Shown here piece after piece: positions 1 to 8,900 of a stretch of 30,768 bases of DNA (positions are counted from its first letter, which is position 1; each line of letters begins with the position of its first letter). The notes below the pieces were generated by a model. The model was given only the letters and a program-made list of their open reading frames with translations. It ran no database searches and was not told the origin of the DNA. The position numbers were made by a program, and so were the translations under genes. Where the stretch lies: contig DATGEP010000061.1 in NCBI GenBank assembly GCA_035310125.1, positions 1 to 30,768 on the forward strand. Direction: 5' to 3'. The stretch is from DATGEP01 sp035310125 (GTDB lineage Bacteria; Chloroflexota; Ktedonobacteria; Ktedonobacterales; JADMIN01).

Positions 1-89
1 TCAGCCCAGCCCGCGTCGCCAGCTTCGATCCCGCCGCTGTCACCGCCTTCATCTCCGCGCCAACTCCCGCCGATGCGCTGGAAGAGTAG
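1..89 (+). CDS. C-terminal fragment of an unidentified protein (5' end outside window)
   Basis: An open frame runs in from the window edge and stops at the TAG at 87-89. It reads about 28 residues ending in PADALEE. The codons are GC-rich at third positions like the neighbouring genes, and the short acidic helix-like ending is typical of a protein C-terminus. Nothing in this short stretch identifies a family. Because only the tail is visible, it could also be chance open frame in GC-rich DNA. Confidence 0.4.
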   Translation, partial: SPARVASFDPAAVTAFISAPTPADALEE

Positions 90-233
90 GTTACTCGGAT
101 CATGCACCCTCTCGTCCGTTCCTGTCCGTATCTGACCGTCGCGCCCGCCTCTATTCTGGTCTAAACTGTTCGGTATCGGCGCCCCGCCCGCGCATCTCGC
201 ACCTGAACAACTCATTCACGCCACAAATCGCGA

Positions 234-466
234 TTTCCGGCAGAATCGGCAACCGCCGTTGTGTATCGCTGGCGTCTCGTCGGCCTGCTGCCTCTTCCGC
301 CGCAGACCCACCGCTAACCCAGTTGCCGATTTCCGGCAGAATCGGCAACCGCACTCCCCACTCGCCGCGCAGGGAGAGGGCTACCCGCCGCAGCGTCGCG
401 TGCTCTCACGCGGAGGCGGGACGGGGTAGGGAGTGAGATTCCGTTTTCCGGCAGAATCGGCAACCG
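234..466. repeat. Three copies of a 22-bp REP-like repeat
   Basis: An identical 22-bp core, beginning TTTCCGGCAGAATCGG and ending CAACCG, occurs at 234-255, 330-351 and 445-466. The starts are 96 and 115 bp apart. The middle copy sits in a perfect inverted repeat: GTTGCCGATT at 322-331 pairs with AATCGGCAAC at 340-349 around an 8-nt loop. The first copy keeps only part of the left arm and the third has lost it. Spacing is irregular and the intervening DNA is not conserved, so it is not a CRISPR array. It resembles REP/BIME-type dispersed palindromes. Confidence 0.75.
352..435. repeat. Nested inverted repeat between repeat copies 2 and 3
   Basis: CACTCCC at 352-358 is complementary to GGGAGTG at 429-435. 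Inside it, CCCGCC at 384-389 is complementary to GGCGGG at 415-420. The element fills the gap between two of the 22-bp repeats, so the cluster can be read as alternating hairpins. Its function is unknown. Confidence 0.45.
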
Positions 467-483
467 GCGCCTCCTGACCATCC

Positions 484-512
484 TTGACGCTGCTGGCGCC
501 CGCTGCTAAAAT
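484..512 (+). promoter_or_regulatory. Sigma70-type promoter of eno
   Basis: TTGACG at 484-489, a 17-nt spacer, then TAAAAT at 507-512. Both hexamers are one mismatch from consensus and the spacing is ideal. Transcription would start near 519 and give a leader of about 60 nt before the eno ATG. Confidence 0.7.
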
Positions 513-580
513 CTGCCGGGCGCGCCTGCCCGCGTGCCCTCCCACCTAACCACCCATCGGTACCTATGAGGAGACTACCC

Positions 581-1903
581 ATGAACGTCACCGGCGGCGA
601 CACGACCATCATCGAAGACGTCTTCGCCCGCGAAGTCCTGGACTCACGTGGCAACCCCACCGTCGAAGTCACCGTCGCCCTCATGGGTGGTGCTCATGGC
701 ACCGCCATCGTTCCTTCCGGCGCCTCCACCGGCGCTCACGAAGCCGTTGAGCTGCGCGACGGCGACCCCAAACGGTACGGCGGCAAGGGCGTCCTCACCG
801 CCGTCCATAATGTCAACGAAGCGCTGCAAGACTCGCTCACCGGCCTCGATGCGCTCGATCAGGCCGCCCTCGACGAGCAGATGATCGCGATTGACGGCAC
901 CCCCAACAAAGGCAAGCTCGGCGCCAACGCCATCCTTGGCGCGTCTCTCGCCATTGCCCGCGCCGCCTCCATTGCCCTCGATATGCCCCTCTACCGCTAT
1001 CTCGGCGGTGTCTCCGCCCGCACCCTGCCCGTCCCCATGATGAACATCCTCAACGGCGGCAAGCACGCTGAGAACTCCACCGACATCCAGGAGTTTATGA
1101 TTCTCCCCGTCGGCGCCTCCACCTTCACTGAAGCCGTCCGCTGGAGCGCCGAAGTCTACCATAGCCTCAAGAGCGTGCTGCACGCGAAGAATTTAAATAC
1201 CAACGTCGGCGACGAGGGCGGTTTCGCCCCCTCACTCGACTCCAATCGTGCCGCTCTGGACGTCATCGTCGCCGCCATCGAGAAGGCTGGCTACAAGCCT
1301 GGCACCGATATCTGCCTGGGCCTCGATCCCGCCGCCAGCGAATTCTACGAAAACGGCACATACAACCTCGCCCGCGAGGGCCGCACCCTCACCGCCGCCG
1401 AGATGGTCGCCCTCTATGAGCAGTGGATTGGTGAGTATCCCATCATCACCATCGAAGATGGCCTTGCCGAAGACGACTGGGAGGGCTGGGCCGAGCTAAC
1501 CCGCCGCCTCGGCGATAAAGTGCAGCTCGTCGGCGATGACCTCTTCGTCACCAACACCGCGCGCCTGGAACGGGGCATCCGTGAGCGGGTCGCCAACTCC
1601 ATCCTCATCAAGCTCAACCAGATTGGCACGCTCACCGAAACCCTCGCCGCCATCTCCCTGGCTACCCGCAACCGCTATACCAACGTCATCTCACATCGCT
1701 CCGGCGAAACCGAAGATACCACCATCGCCGATCTCGTCGTCGCCACCAACTCCGGCCAGATCAAAACGGGCGCCCCCGCTCGCTCTGAGCGCGTCGCGAA
1801 GTATAATCGTCTTATGGCGATAGAAGACGAGCTGGGTGATAGCGCGACCTACGCCGGCTTCAAAGCCTTCTACAATGTTCCCGCCCTCGCCAAACGGGCA
1901 TGA
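581..1903 (+). CDS. eno: Enolase (phosphopyruvate hydratase)
   Basis: Cytosolic glycolytic enzyme that interconverts 2-phosphoglycerate and phosphoenolpyruvate. The 440-residue length is usual for bacterial enolases. Visible family landmarks are GNPTVEV near residue 25, SGASTG near 46, NGGKHAENS near 158, VGDEGGFAPS at 209 with the catalytic Glu212, and Mg ligands Asp249 (GLDPAASEFY), Glu292 (IEDGLAEDDW) and Asp319 (GDDLFVTN). Lys344 (LIKLNQIG), His372-Arg-Ser (SHRSGETED) and Lys395 complete the active site, so it should be active. I chose the ATG at 581 because GAGGAG at 568-573 lies 7 nt before it. The in-frame ATG at 566 overlaps that ribosome-binding site. The gene has its own promoter and is followed by a palindrome-bearing spacer. 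Confidence 0.98.
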   Translation: MNVTGGDTTIIEDVFAREVLDSRGNPTVEVTVALMGGAHGTAIVPSGASTGAHEAVELRDGDPKRYGGKGVLTAVHNVNEALQDSLTGLDALDQAALDEQMIAIDGTPNKGKLGANAILGASLAIARAASIALDMPLYRYLGGVSARTLPVPMMNILNGGKHAENSTDIQEFMILPVGASTFTEAVRWSAEVYHSLKSVLHAKNLNTNVGDEGGFAPSLDSNRAALDVIVAAIEKAGYKPGTDICLGLDPAASEFYENGTYNLAREGRTLTAAEMVALYEQWIGEYPIITIEDGLAEDDWEGWAELTRRLGDKVQLVGDDLFVTNTARLERGIRERVANSILIKLNQIGTLTETLAAISLATRNRYTNVISHRSGETEDTTIADLVVATNSGQIKTGAPARSERVAKYNRLMAIEDELGDSATYAGFKAFYNVPALAKRA

Positions 1904-1987
1904 TATTGGTGTCATGCGATGGGTACGGACATGGTAGGTGTCGGGGCGCTGCCTGCCGCGCCCGCTTGTGGGTGTGCTTCCACTCAC

Positions 1988-2009
1988 CCCTCTCCCCGCG
2001 GGGAGAGGG
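1988..2009. repeat. 22-bp perfect palindrome between eno and the hydrolase gene
   Basis: CCCTCTCCCCG followed immediately by its complement CGGGGAGAGGG. It would form a very stable hairpin, but no U-tract follows, so it is not a classical intrinsic terminator. Its sequence style, CTCTCCCCGCGGGGAGAG inside a C-rich and then G-rich context, is that of dispersed intergenic palindromes. A related half-site (GCAGGGAGAGGG) occurs at about 369-380. Confidence 0.7.
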
Positions 2010-2075
2010 CCGGGGGTGTGGTTCCTTCTCCGCGCGAGCGCCAACACATCTATATATCAGGGAGATATCCGTCCG

Positions 2076-3041
2076 ATGAGTGAAAGCAACGAGCAGTCCG
2101 AGCCGATTCTTGATGAGCTGATCGCCGGTCCCGGCAGTCCGCCATTCACTCCGCCCGTACCGCGACCCGTCCCCACGACGAACGTCACCGCCGCCGAACA
2201 GCGTGGCTTCGTTCGTACGATCCACTACAACCTCAGCTACATCGTCCGCAACGCGGAGCGTGGCGGCGCGGGTGCCATCGTTCTCCTGCACGATCTTCCC
2301 GGCGGCGCTTTCATCTGGACCGGCGTGCTTCCCGCCCTGGATGCCTCCGGTCGCGCCGTCTACGCCTTCGACATGCTCGGCTACGGCGATTCCGACCACC
2401 CCTGGCCCTCCGATACCTCCGTGTGGGGCCATGCCGATAACCTCACCTATGCCTTCCAGGCGCTCGGCCTCAGCGATATCGTTCTCATCGGTATTGGAGT
2501 CGGCGCCGCCACCGCGCAAGTGCTTGCCACGCGCACCTACTACGGCAAAGTGGCGAAGCTCGCTCTCATCAACACCTACGCGTATGAGTACGCCTTCGCG
2601 CCCAGCTGGCCTCTGCCCGACATGGAGAAGCGCCACGATCCCGAAGCGCCCAAGCATACGCCCCTCGATGCCATGCTCGCCGACCTGCGCACCGCCCTGC
2701 CACAAGGCGCGGCGAATTCAGCGTCCATCGCCGGCAGCAAGCTCGACGCGTATCTCAGCCCGTGGAACGGCGAGCTTGGCAAAGAGATGCTCTTCCAGCA
2801 TATCCGCCTCATGCTGCCGCTCTATCTCAACTCCGTTGGCTCCGATCTCAAGAAGCTCACGATTCCAGTCCAGATCCTTTGGGGCGAGCAAGACAACATC
2901 ACTCCGCTGGAGCTTGGCCGGCGTCTCGCCCGCGAGATTCCCGGCGCCACGCTCAGCACCATCACCGGCGCGGGCCATTTGGCCCTCGACGACGCTCCCG
3001 ACGCCGTTGCGAAGCTCCTCACCGACTTCGCCCGCCGTTAG
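2076..3041 (+). CDS. Alpha/beta-hydrolase fold protein lacking the nucleophile
   Basis: 321 residues with the alpha/beta-hydrolase layout: oxyanion strand IVLLHDLPGG near residue 68, FDMLGYGDSD near 98, a cap region, LWGEQDNITP with the acidic residue, and GAGHLALDDAP with the His near the end. The nucleophile elbow reads LIGIGVGAA, where related dehalogenase and epoxide-hydrolase-like enzymes have GHDIGG or GHSLGG. The central nucleophile is therefore Gly. It is probably non-catalytic or uses another chemistry, and the substrate is unknown. The start at 2076 follows AGGGAGA at 2059-2065. A longer open frame from 1938 would begin inside the palindromic spacer and is not favoured. It lies downstream of eno in the same direction. 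Confidence 0.85.
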   Translation: MSESNEQSEPILDELIAGPGSPPFTPPVPRPVPTTNVTAAEQRGFVRTIHYNLSYIVRNAERGGAGAIVLLHDLPGGAFIWTGVLPALDASGRAVYAFDMLGYGDSDHPWPSDTSVWGHADNLTYAFQALGLSDIVLIGIGVGAATAQVLATRTYYGKVAKLALINTYAYEYAFAPSWPLPDMEKRHDPEAPKHTPLDAMLADLRTALPQGAANSASIAGSKLDAYLSPWNGELGKEMLFQHIRLMLPLYLNSVGSDLKKLTIPVQILWGEQDNITPLELGRRLAREIPGATLSTITGAGHLALDDAPDAVAKLLTDFARR

Positions 3042-3224
3042 CCTGCCTCTCCTGCCGCCGGTGTAACCTTTCTGGCTCCCATCCGCGTACATGCTATGCG
3101 GACAAAGACTCCGGTGGCGAGCGGCGATCCCGGCGGCGCGTACGGCTTCGTAGGGGCGCCCGCCGCCCGGTGTCATCGTAGGGGCGTCCTGTGGACGCCC
3201 GCCAGCTTGGAGAGGAGATAGCCC
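3042..3224. other. Intergenic spacer with hairpins and a short direct repeat
   Basis: A weak hairpin (TCCGCGTA at 3082-3089 with TATGCGGA at 3095-3102, one G-T pair) follows the hydrolase gene. CGTAGGGGCG is repeated at 3149-3158 and 3177-3186. GGGCGTCC at 3182-3189 pairs perfectly with GGACGCCC at 3193-3200 around a 3-nt loop, ending just before the ribosome-binding site of the next gene. The last element resembles dispersed intergenic repeats rather than a dedicated regulator. Confidence 0.5.
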
Positions 3225-4190
3225 ATGCCGAGTGCGGCGCCAGCGCAGCGCACCGATTCGCGCTATTGTCACCTCTGCGGTCAGCTCCTCTCCGGCCGGT
3301 ACTACACCTATGATACTGGCCTTGTCTGCTGCTCCACGTGCCATGCCGCGCGCCCCCGCTGTGCCCGCTGCAATCTGCCCCTGGACGACCGCGCCCTCGC
3401 TCGCTCCAAAGCGCATTTGGCTGGCGAGCCTGCTCTCTGCGCCTCGTGCCAGCGCTCCACACCGCGATGCGCCTCCTGTCACCGCCATATCGTCGCCACC
3501 TGGTACACCTTCGATGAGCTGCTTCCCCCGCCCGCTGTTCGCCGCTTCTGCGATCATTGCGTCAAGAGCCGCCCGCGCTGCGACCTCTGTCGCGCGCCCA
3601 TCTCGGCGGGCACGGAGCCGCTGGACGACGGTCAGTATCGCTGCACCCTCTGTGCGAGCGAGATGGTGCTAGGCGACGGCCCCGTCCAGACCACATATGA
3701 TGAGGCGCTGGTCGCCTTCAATCACGTCATCGCCCCTGCCCACCCACTGCGGCAGCGTCCGCGCATCGAAGTGGTCGGCCGGCTCCAAATGGGCGAGCTT
3801 CGCCGCAAATATGAGCAGGCGCCAGACGACACCGGCGCCGTCGTCTCTGGGGGATACCACATCCTCGGCTACTTCGTGCGCTCTCGCGGCGTCAGCACCA
3901 TCTACGTCGAGCGTGGCCTACCACGTCCGCTCCTGTTGGGCACTCTTGCTCATGAGCTGGGCCATGCCTGGCAGGCCGAGCACGCCCCCGGCGTTCGCGA
4001 TCCCCTGCTCTGCGAAGGGTTCGCCGAGTGGATTGCCCACCACGCCCTCATCGCCAGTGGCTTGCGTGCCGTCGCCGCTCGCGCCACCCGTCGCGACGAT
4101 CTCTATGGTAAGGGCCTGCGCCACATGCTCGATCTGGAGCGCACCGGCGGCCCACCCGCTGTTCTGTCCGCCGCGAGTGGCGGGAAGTAG
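3225..4190 (+). CDS. Zinc-ribbon protein with DA1-like zinc metallopeptidase domain
   Basis: 321 residues. The N-terminal half carries a run of CxxC pairs at Cys15/18, 36/39, 46/49, 72/75, 82/85, 109/112, 119/122 and 140/143. These could form about four LIM-like zinc ribbons. The C-terminal half has HELGHAWQAEH at residues 243-253 (HExxH zinc peptidase motif) followed by CEGFAEW at 263-269, which supplies a downstream Glu ligand. The combination of LIM-type fingers plus HELGH and EGxxEW is the arrangement of the DA1 family, best known as plant ubiquitin-activated peptidases. No signal peptide is seen, so it is probably cytoplasmic. The start is set by GGAGAGGAGA just upstream. Substrate and partners are unknown. 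The family call is motif-based. Confidence 0.8.
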   Translation: MPSAAPAQRTDSRYCHLCGQLLSGRYYTYDTGLVCCSTCHAARPRCARCNLPLDDRALARSKAHLAGEPALCASCQRSTPRCASCHRHIVATWYTFDELLPPPAVRRFCDHCVKSRPRCDLCRAPISAGTEPLDDGQYRCTLCASEMVLGDGPVQTTYDEALVAFNHVIAPAHPLRQRPRIEVVGRLQMGELRRKYEQAPDDTGAVVSGGYHILGYFVRSRGVSTIYVERGLPRPLLLGTLAHELGHAWQAEHAPGVRDPLLCEGFAEWIAHHALIASGLRAVAARATRRDDLYGKGLRHMLDLERTGGPPAVLSAASGGK

Positions 4191-4255
4191 CTTTGCACGT
4201 TTTCAGCGTTTTTCTTTGCAAGCTCCAAACGCGTTGCAAGACAAGGTGCAAAGCT
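4189..4255. terminator. Hairpin between convergent genes, possible bidirectional terminator
   Basis: AGCTTTGCAC at 4189-4198 is perfectly complementary to GTGCAAAGCT at 4246-4255. Nested inside, GCGTTT at 4206-4211 pairs with AAACGC at 4227-4232, and TTGCAA occurs twice. The spacer is markedly AT-richer than its surroundings and lies between the stop codons of convergent genes, which fits termination in both directions. It lacks a clean terminal U-run after the outer stem. Confidence 0.5.
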
Positions 4256-4310
4256 CACATCGCATTTCAAGAAATCGTGCGATGCTTCCGTTCCAGGTGC
4301 TACTGAATAC

Positions 4311-5006
4311 TCATCTGTTCACGATGACCCCATCGTACAGCTCCAGCACGCGGTCGGCGGCGCTCGCCACGGTCGCGTCATGCGTGGCGACCAGCAGCCC
4401 GATGCCCTGGTTATGCGCCACATCGCGCAGCATCGCCGCGATATCGCGTCCTGTCCGTGTATCCAGGCTGCCCGTCGGCTCGTCGGCCACCACGAAGCGC
4501 GGCGCATGAACCAGCGCACGTGCCAGCGCCACCCGCTGCTGCTCTCCGCCCGAAAGCTCCAGCGCCCGGTGGTGCGCGCGCGGCCCCAGACCCACCATAT
4601 CCAGCGCCTGCCGCGACCGTATGCGCTGCTCCTCGGTAGGCGTGTGGCTCAGCCGCAGCATCACCTCCACGTTCTCCTGCGCCGTCAACAGCGGGAAAAG
4701 ATGCGCCTGCTGGAAGAGTATCCCCGTGCCTTCACGCCGCAGCCGCGCCCGTGCCGCTTCGTCCAGTCGCGCCAGCGCGGAGCCAAGCAGCATCACACTG
4801 CCGCCGGTCGGATCATCCAGTCCGGTCAGCACATTGAGCAGCGTCGTTTTGCCCGCGCCGGACCTCCCGCGCAGCGCCACCATCTCTCCCGGCGCCACCG
4901 CCAGGTCCACGCCGCGCAATGCCCACACTGTGCCGCGCCCCACGTGAAATTCGCGGGTCACTCCCTGTGCCTCGGAAACCGACCCAGCATGTGCCGTCTG
5001 CATCAT
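4311..5006 (-). CDS. ABC transporter ATP-binding protein (MacB/LolD type)
   Basis: 231-residue nucleotide-binding subunit. Walker A is GRSGAGKTT at 47-55, the Q-loop FQQAHLFPLL is near 98, the signature LSGGEQQRVALARAL starts at 151, Walker B is FVVADEPTG from 171, and the switch His is in ATHD at 207-210. The ENVEVMLRLS and SLDTRTG segments are typical of ATPases that pair with FtsX/MacB permeases. The start is one of two adjacent ATGs (5004-5006 or 5001-5003) after GGGAG and GAGGTG. An upstream extension to 5090 would overlap the preceding gene and is not favoured. It is the last gene of a three-gene operon, 16 bp after the previous stop, and presumably energises the large permease or forms a heterodimer with the neighbouring ATPase. 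Confidence 0.93.
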   Translation of the reverse strand: MMQTAHAGSVSEAQGVTREFHVGRGTVWALRGVDLAVAPGEMVALRGRSGAGKTTLLNVLTGLDDPTGGSVMLLGSALARLDEAARARLRREGTGILFQQAHLFPLLTAQENVEVMLRLSHTPTEEQRIRSRQALDMVGLGPRAHHRALELSGGEQQRVALARALVHAPRFVVADEPTGSLDTRTGRDIAAMLRDVAHNQGIGLLVATHDATVASAADRVLELYDGVIVNR

Positions 5007-5022
5007 CACCTCACCGCTCCCA

Positions 5023-5940
5023 TCATTTCCCGTCGCCCAGCGGCCAGATTTCCACATGGTCGTCGTAACTGCGCACCTCCGCCCGTCCATTGAATGCCAC
5101 CCGGTGGAGAGCCTCTTCGGGCAATTGCAGCCGCCCTACGCGGTCAATCAGCACAGACTCGCGGTGCGTCTCGCCCGGCAGCCCGATGATCGCGCTGGCC
5201 ATCCGCGCGAGTTCCCCCTCCACCCGCAGCGGCGCGTCGCGGCGCACAGTCTCGGTGCTGGTTTTCCCGTCGCGGATGGCGATAGTGCGGTCCAGATCGG
5301 CGGCTATCGTGACATCATGCGTCACGAGGATGATTGTCAGGCCGAGCTGATCGTTGACCTTACGCAGTAGCGCGAGAATCTCGTGCGCCGTGGTCGAGTC
5401 CAGCTCACCTGTTGGCTCGTCGGCCAGGAGCAGATCCGGCTCGTTCGCCAGCGCGACGGCAATGGCCGCCCGTTGCTGTTCCCCGCCGGAAAGCGCGTTG
5501 GGATAGCGCCTGGTCATGTCGCCTAGACCTACCAGATTCAGGAGCTCGCGCGAGCGGCGCTCCCGCTGGCCCGCCCCTACCCCGCCGAGCAGCTGAGGGA
5601 GGCTCACGTTGTCGAGCGCCGTCAGATCAGGGATCAGGTTGCGCCCGCTTTGCTGCCACACATGTCCCGTCACGAAGCGCCGATACTCGTTGCGCCGCTT
5701 CTCATCGAGTCGCGTGAGATCGTTGCCGGCCACGGTGCAGCGTCCCGCGCTGGGCACATCGAGCGCGCCCAACACATTGAGCAGCGTGGTCTTGCCCGAT
5801 CCCGACTGTCCCACCAGCGCCAGCATCTCGCCGCGTTCCACCTCCAGGTCCAGCCCTTGCAGCGCCACCACCTCCACGTTCGCTTCTTGCACTTTGTAGA
5901 TCTTTACCAGGTTCTCACACATCACCAGCGGTGTGGACAT
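5023..5940 (-). CDS. ABC transporter ATP-binding protein with AbrB-like C-terminal tail
   Basis: 305 residues. Walker A is GQSGSGKTT at 44-52, signature LSGGEQQRAAIAVAL starts at 150, Walker B LLLADEPTG at 170-178, and the switch His in VTHD near 208. About 75 residues follow the ATPase core, longer than usual for this type. Within the tail, VLIDRVGRLQLPEEAL followed by AEVRSYDDHVEIW has the look of a SpoVT/AbrB-type swapped-hairpin domain. That tail could serve dimerisation or regulation. DNA binding is only a possibility. The start codon is at 5940, 3 bp after the permease stop at 5944, so it is translated with the permease. Confidence 0.92.
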   Translation of the reverse strand: MSTPLVMCENLVKIYKVQEANVEVVALQGLDLEVERGEMLALVGQSGSGKTTLLNVLGALDVPSAGRCTVAGNDLTRLDEKRRNEYRRFVTGHVWQQSGRNLIPDLTALDNVSLPQLLGGVGAGQRERRSRELLNLVGLGDMTRRYPNALSGGEQQRAAIAVALANEPDLLLADEPTGELDSTTAHEILALLRKVNDQLGLTIILVTHDVTIAADLDRTIAIRDGKTSTETVRRDAPLRVEGELARMASAIIGLPGETHRESVLIDRVGRLQLPEEALHRVAFNGRAEVRSYDDHVEIWPLGDGK

Positions 5941-5943
5941 GGG

Positions 5944-8900
5944 TCACTCCTCGTTCAGTCGTAATGTCTGGCTCAGCGATGGCCGGCTAGCTACCCGCGC
6001 TGAGAGCAGCACCGCGCTCCCGCAAATCACGATCAGCCCGGCCAGCGCTAGCGCCAGCGCCAGCCACGGCAAGACGACCCGCACGGGTGGCCCGCTGGCA
6101 TCTACTGGACCGCCGAACGCGCTGGACAGCGCCAGATCGGGCAGCGCGGGCAGCATCACGATTGAGAGCACCATGCCGAGCGCCACACCCAAGCCGAGCG
6201 CCACCACGTAGACAATGCCCTGTTCCCAGAACAGCAGCGAGGCTAGCCGGCGCGGTTCCGTCCCCAGCGCCCGTAGCAGCGCATAGGTAGAGAGCTGGTT
6301 ACGCACACGCAGCCACGCTGCGATGAGCGTGCCGAAGAGCGCCAGCAGGAGCGCGGCGGCGCCTCCAATGCCCAGGATGCCCGTCATGTCAATTTTCAGC
6401 GGGTCCGTCTCTAGCTCCGCGATGATGATGCGGCGGTCGGCCATTCGTACCAATGGACCATCCGCCTGGATCCAGGTGCTCACCTGAAGCGGCCCGTTCG
6501 CGATGGCGGCGCGCACACTGGCGAGCGAGGTGGCGTCATCTTTGGTGCGCAGCCAGATGAAGTTCGGCGCGAGCGCCTCTCCGGTCGCGTCTCCGGTATC
6601 GGCAGCGTAGACGGTGGCATAACTCTGATAATCTACCAGAATGCCGCCGCCCTGGTCGCCGAACATGGTAGGTATGTGCGCGGCTTCCATCGCCGCGACA
6701 AAGCGCATGCCGCCTTGCGTATAGCCTGGAACGGGCAGCGTGAACGTCGCGCCCTGGTGAAGGCGTAGCTCGCTCCACACCACCGCGTCCACGACCGCAT
6801 AGACCACATCGTGCGCGGTGGCGTCGGTGCGGTGCGCCCGCAGCATCGCCATCAGGTCCGCCAGCGATTGCGCGGCGTCTTGCGTATCCCAGTAGCCACT
6901 ATTGGCGAAAGTATCGGCGTCTACCGCTTCGATCTGAAGCGAACCCTGGTTCGGTCCCGCGGGGCCGAAGGCGGTGGCTGGAAAACCAACCGCTGATCCG
7001 CTGCCGCGGGTGAGGGGTGTAGAGACGCGGTAGCCAAGCGTCGCTGCGCGCATGCCGGGAATGGCGTCGTATGCTGCCGTTTGTTGCGCGAGGTTCGCTG
7101 CGCTCGCGTCGCCGGTTGGCGTCACGCCGCCGCTAATGTCCGCGCCAGCCTGGAATGCCGCTACATCACGGATGCGCTGCGCCAGCGTCGCGTTGGCCGT
7201 CAGCGTGACAAGCGCGAAGCATGTCGTCAGCGCCAGCAGCAGCGTCGTGCGGCTGGCCTGGCGCGAAGCGCGGGCCACCTGTGTCAGTGCGAGCATCGTC
7301 GTCGCGCCGCGTCCGCGTGCCGTCAGCCGCTCGCCCAGTCGTAGCAGCACCGGGAAGAAGCGCAGAAAAAGCAGCGCCGCCGCTACCATCAAGAAGATCG
7401 GCGCCACCAGCACCAGCGGCGAAAGCGCACCACTGATGTTTCCTTGTGTTTGGGCCGGCTCACTCGCTGTAAGCGCGTTCACCAGTGCGAAAGCGCCGTA
7501 CCCAGCGAGTGCCAAAATCGCCGCGAGCACATCCAGATAGAGCCGCTGCCAGAGTGGCTTGCGGACTTCGCGTGTGTGTTCTTGCCGGAGCGCCAGTACG
7601 TTCAGCCCGGCGGCCTTGCGCAGCGACCAGATCATCGCCAGCCACGCCACCAGCGCCATGCTGCCCGCGTACCAGCCCACACCAGCCGCGATGGCGAGCG
7701 GATTACCGCCGACAACGCTCAGCGCCGCCTGGTCCGATGACGGTAGCAGCGTGCCCGCCACCAGCCGCACCAGCGGAATCGCCAGCAGCGGCCCTACGAT
7801 AGTTGCTATGATGCCTATGCCCAGGCTCTGTAGAGCGAATGTGGCGAAGATCTGTCGCTGGCTGGCGCCCCGGCTGCGCAGCGTCGCGATGATCGCGGCC
7901 TGACGGTCCACAAGCACATTCGTCATGACACCCAGGAAGAGCAGCACCAGCCCCAGCACATCCAGTAGCAGGATGGAGACGAAAACCGCTCCACCGACTA
8001 CCCGCGACTTATATTGGATGAGTAATTGGAAGAGGTACGTCTCGACAAAGCCATTTTGCGTGTTGGGGATGCCGTCCAACGCGGAGAAGAGGTGTTGTTG
8101 AACGGCCTGTGGATCATCAATCAGCGCATTCAGGTCACCCGGACCGAGGTGCGACAAATCCGGGGCGTAGGTCCAGTCGAGTGACCACATGTCGGGACCA
8201 TATCCGCCGTGGCCAGGTGTCTGCGCCAGCGAAAGCGCGGACCAATCGTATGGTGCGTTGAAGATCGCGTTTGCCGAAACGGCCGCGGTGTAACCCGTGT
8301 TGGCCGAAGCGCCCGGACCGTAGGGTTGCCCCGGCACGTTCATCGCATGTGGCTGGAAGTCATTGCCCGGCGTGGCATTTGTGGACACGATGATTCCCAC
8401 CAGCCGCAGCACAATCGGGTTCGGCGCATCGGCGGAGCCAAGCAAAAGCGTCGAGCCAATGGTGAGGCCAAGCGCATCAGCCGTCTTGCGCGTCATGACC
8501 ATTTCGAGCGCATCCGGGGTGGTCTGTGGCAGACGGCCCTGGATGACCGAGATCTGTGTGCCAAGGTAGCTGTCCAGAAACCCTTCCACCGCAAGCCCGT
8601 CGTACTGACCGCCATTCGCGTGCGGAAACGCCAGCGGCTGTGAGGTAATTTGGAACGTGGGTGTACCCACATGGAGCACACGCAGGTTCGTGCGAATAAT
8701 AGTGTTGAGTCGCTGTTCGACCTGCTGATAGAGCACCCGCGATGGCGCGTTTGTTTCGACGACGCCATCAATATTGAGCGGGATAGGCGAGTTAGCGAGC
8801 GTATGCTCCAGCCCCGCCGTCATCGTTACTTGGGAGAAGAGCGGCACGGCGCAGACGAGCAGCACCGCCGCTACCACCCCGAGCTCCGCGACCAGCAAGA

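Larger units (their letters stand above)
90..565. other. Repeat-rich intergenic region upstream of enolase
   Basis: About 475 bases without a convincing gene. The region holds three copies of a 22-bp repeat, a structured inverted-repeat element at 352-435, and the enolase promoter near 484-512. Short frames reading through it on the minus strand, which give a repeated RLPILPEI peptide, are by-products of the DNA repeat and are not called as genes. Confidence 0.7.

Noticed and set aside
151..354. Minus-strand frame with a repeated RLPILPEI peptide
   Set aside because: The repeat is in the DNA itself and extends out of frame to a third copy. There is no ribosome-binding site.
234..466. Possible CRISPR array
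   Set aside because: Spacers are 70 to 95 bp and unequal, and the repeats are only 22 bp with no cas genes.
644..1183. Long minus-strand frame opposite enolase
   Set aside because: It is antisense to conserved eno codons and has no family motif.
1988..2009. Palindrome as an intrinsic terminator for eno
   Set aside because: No U-tract follows, and the sequence type suggests a dispersed repeat, so it was listed as a repeat.
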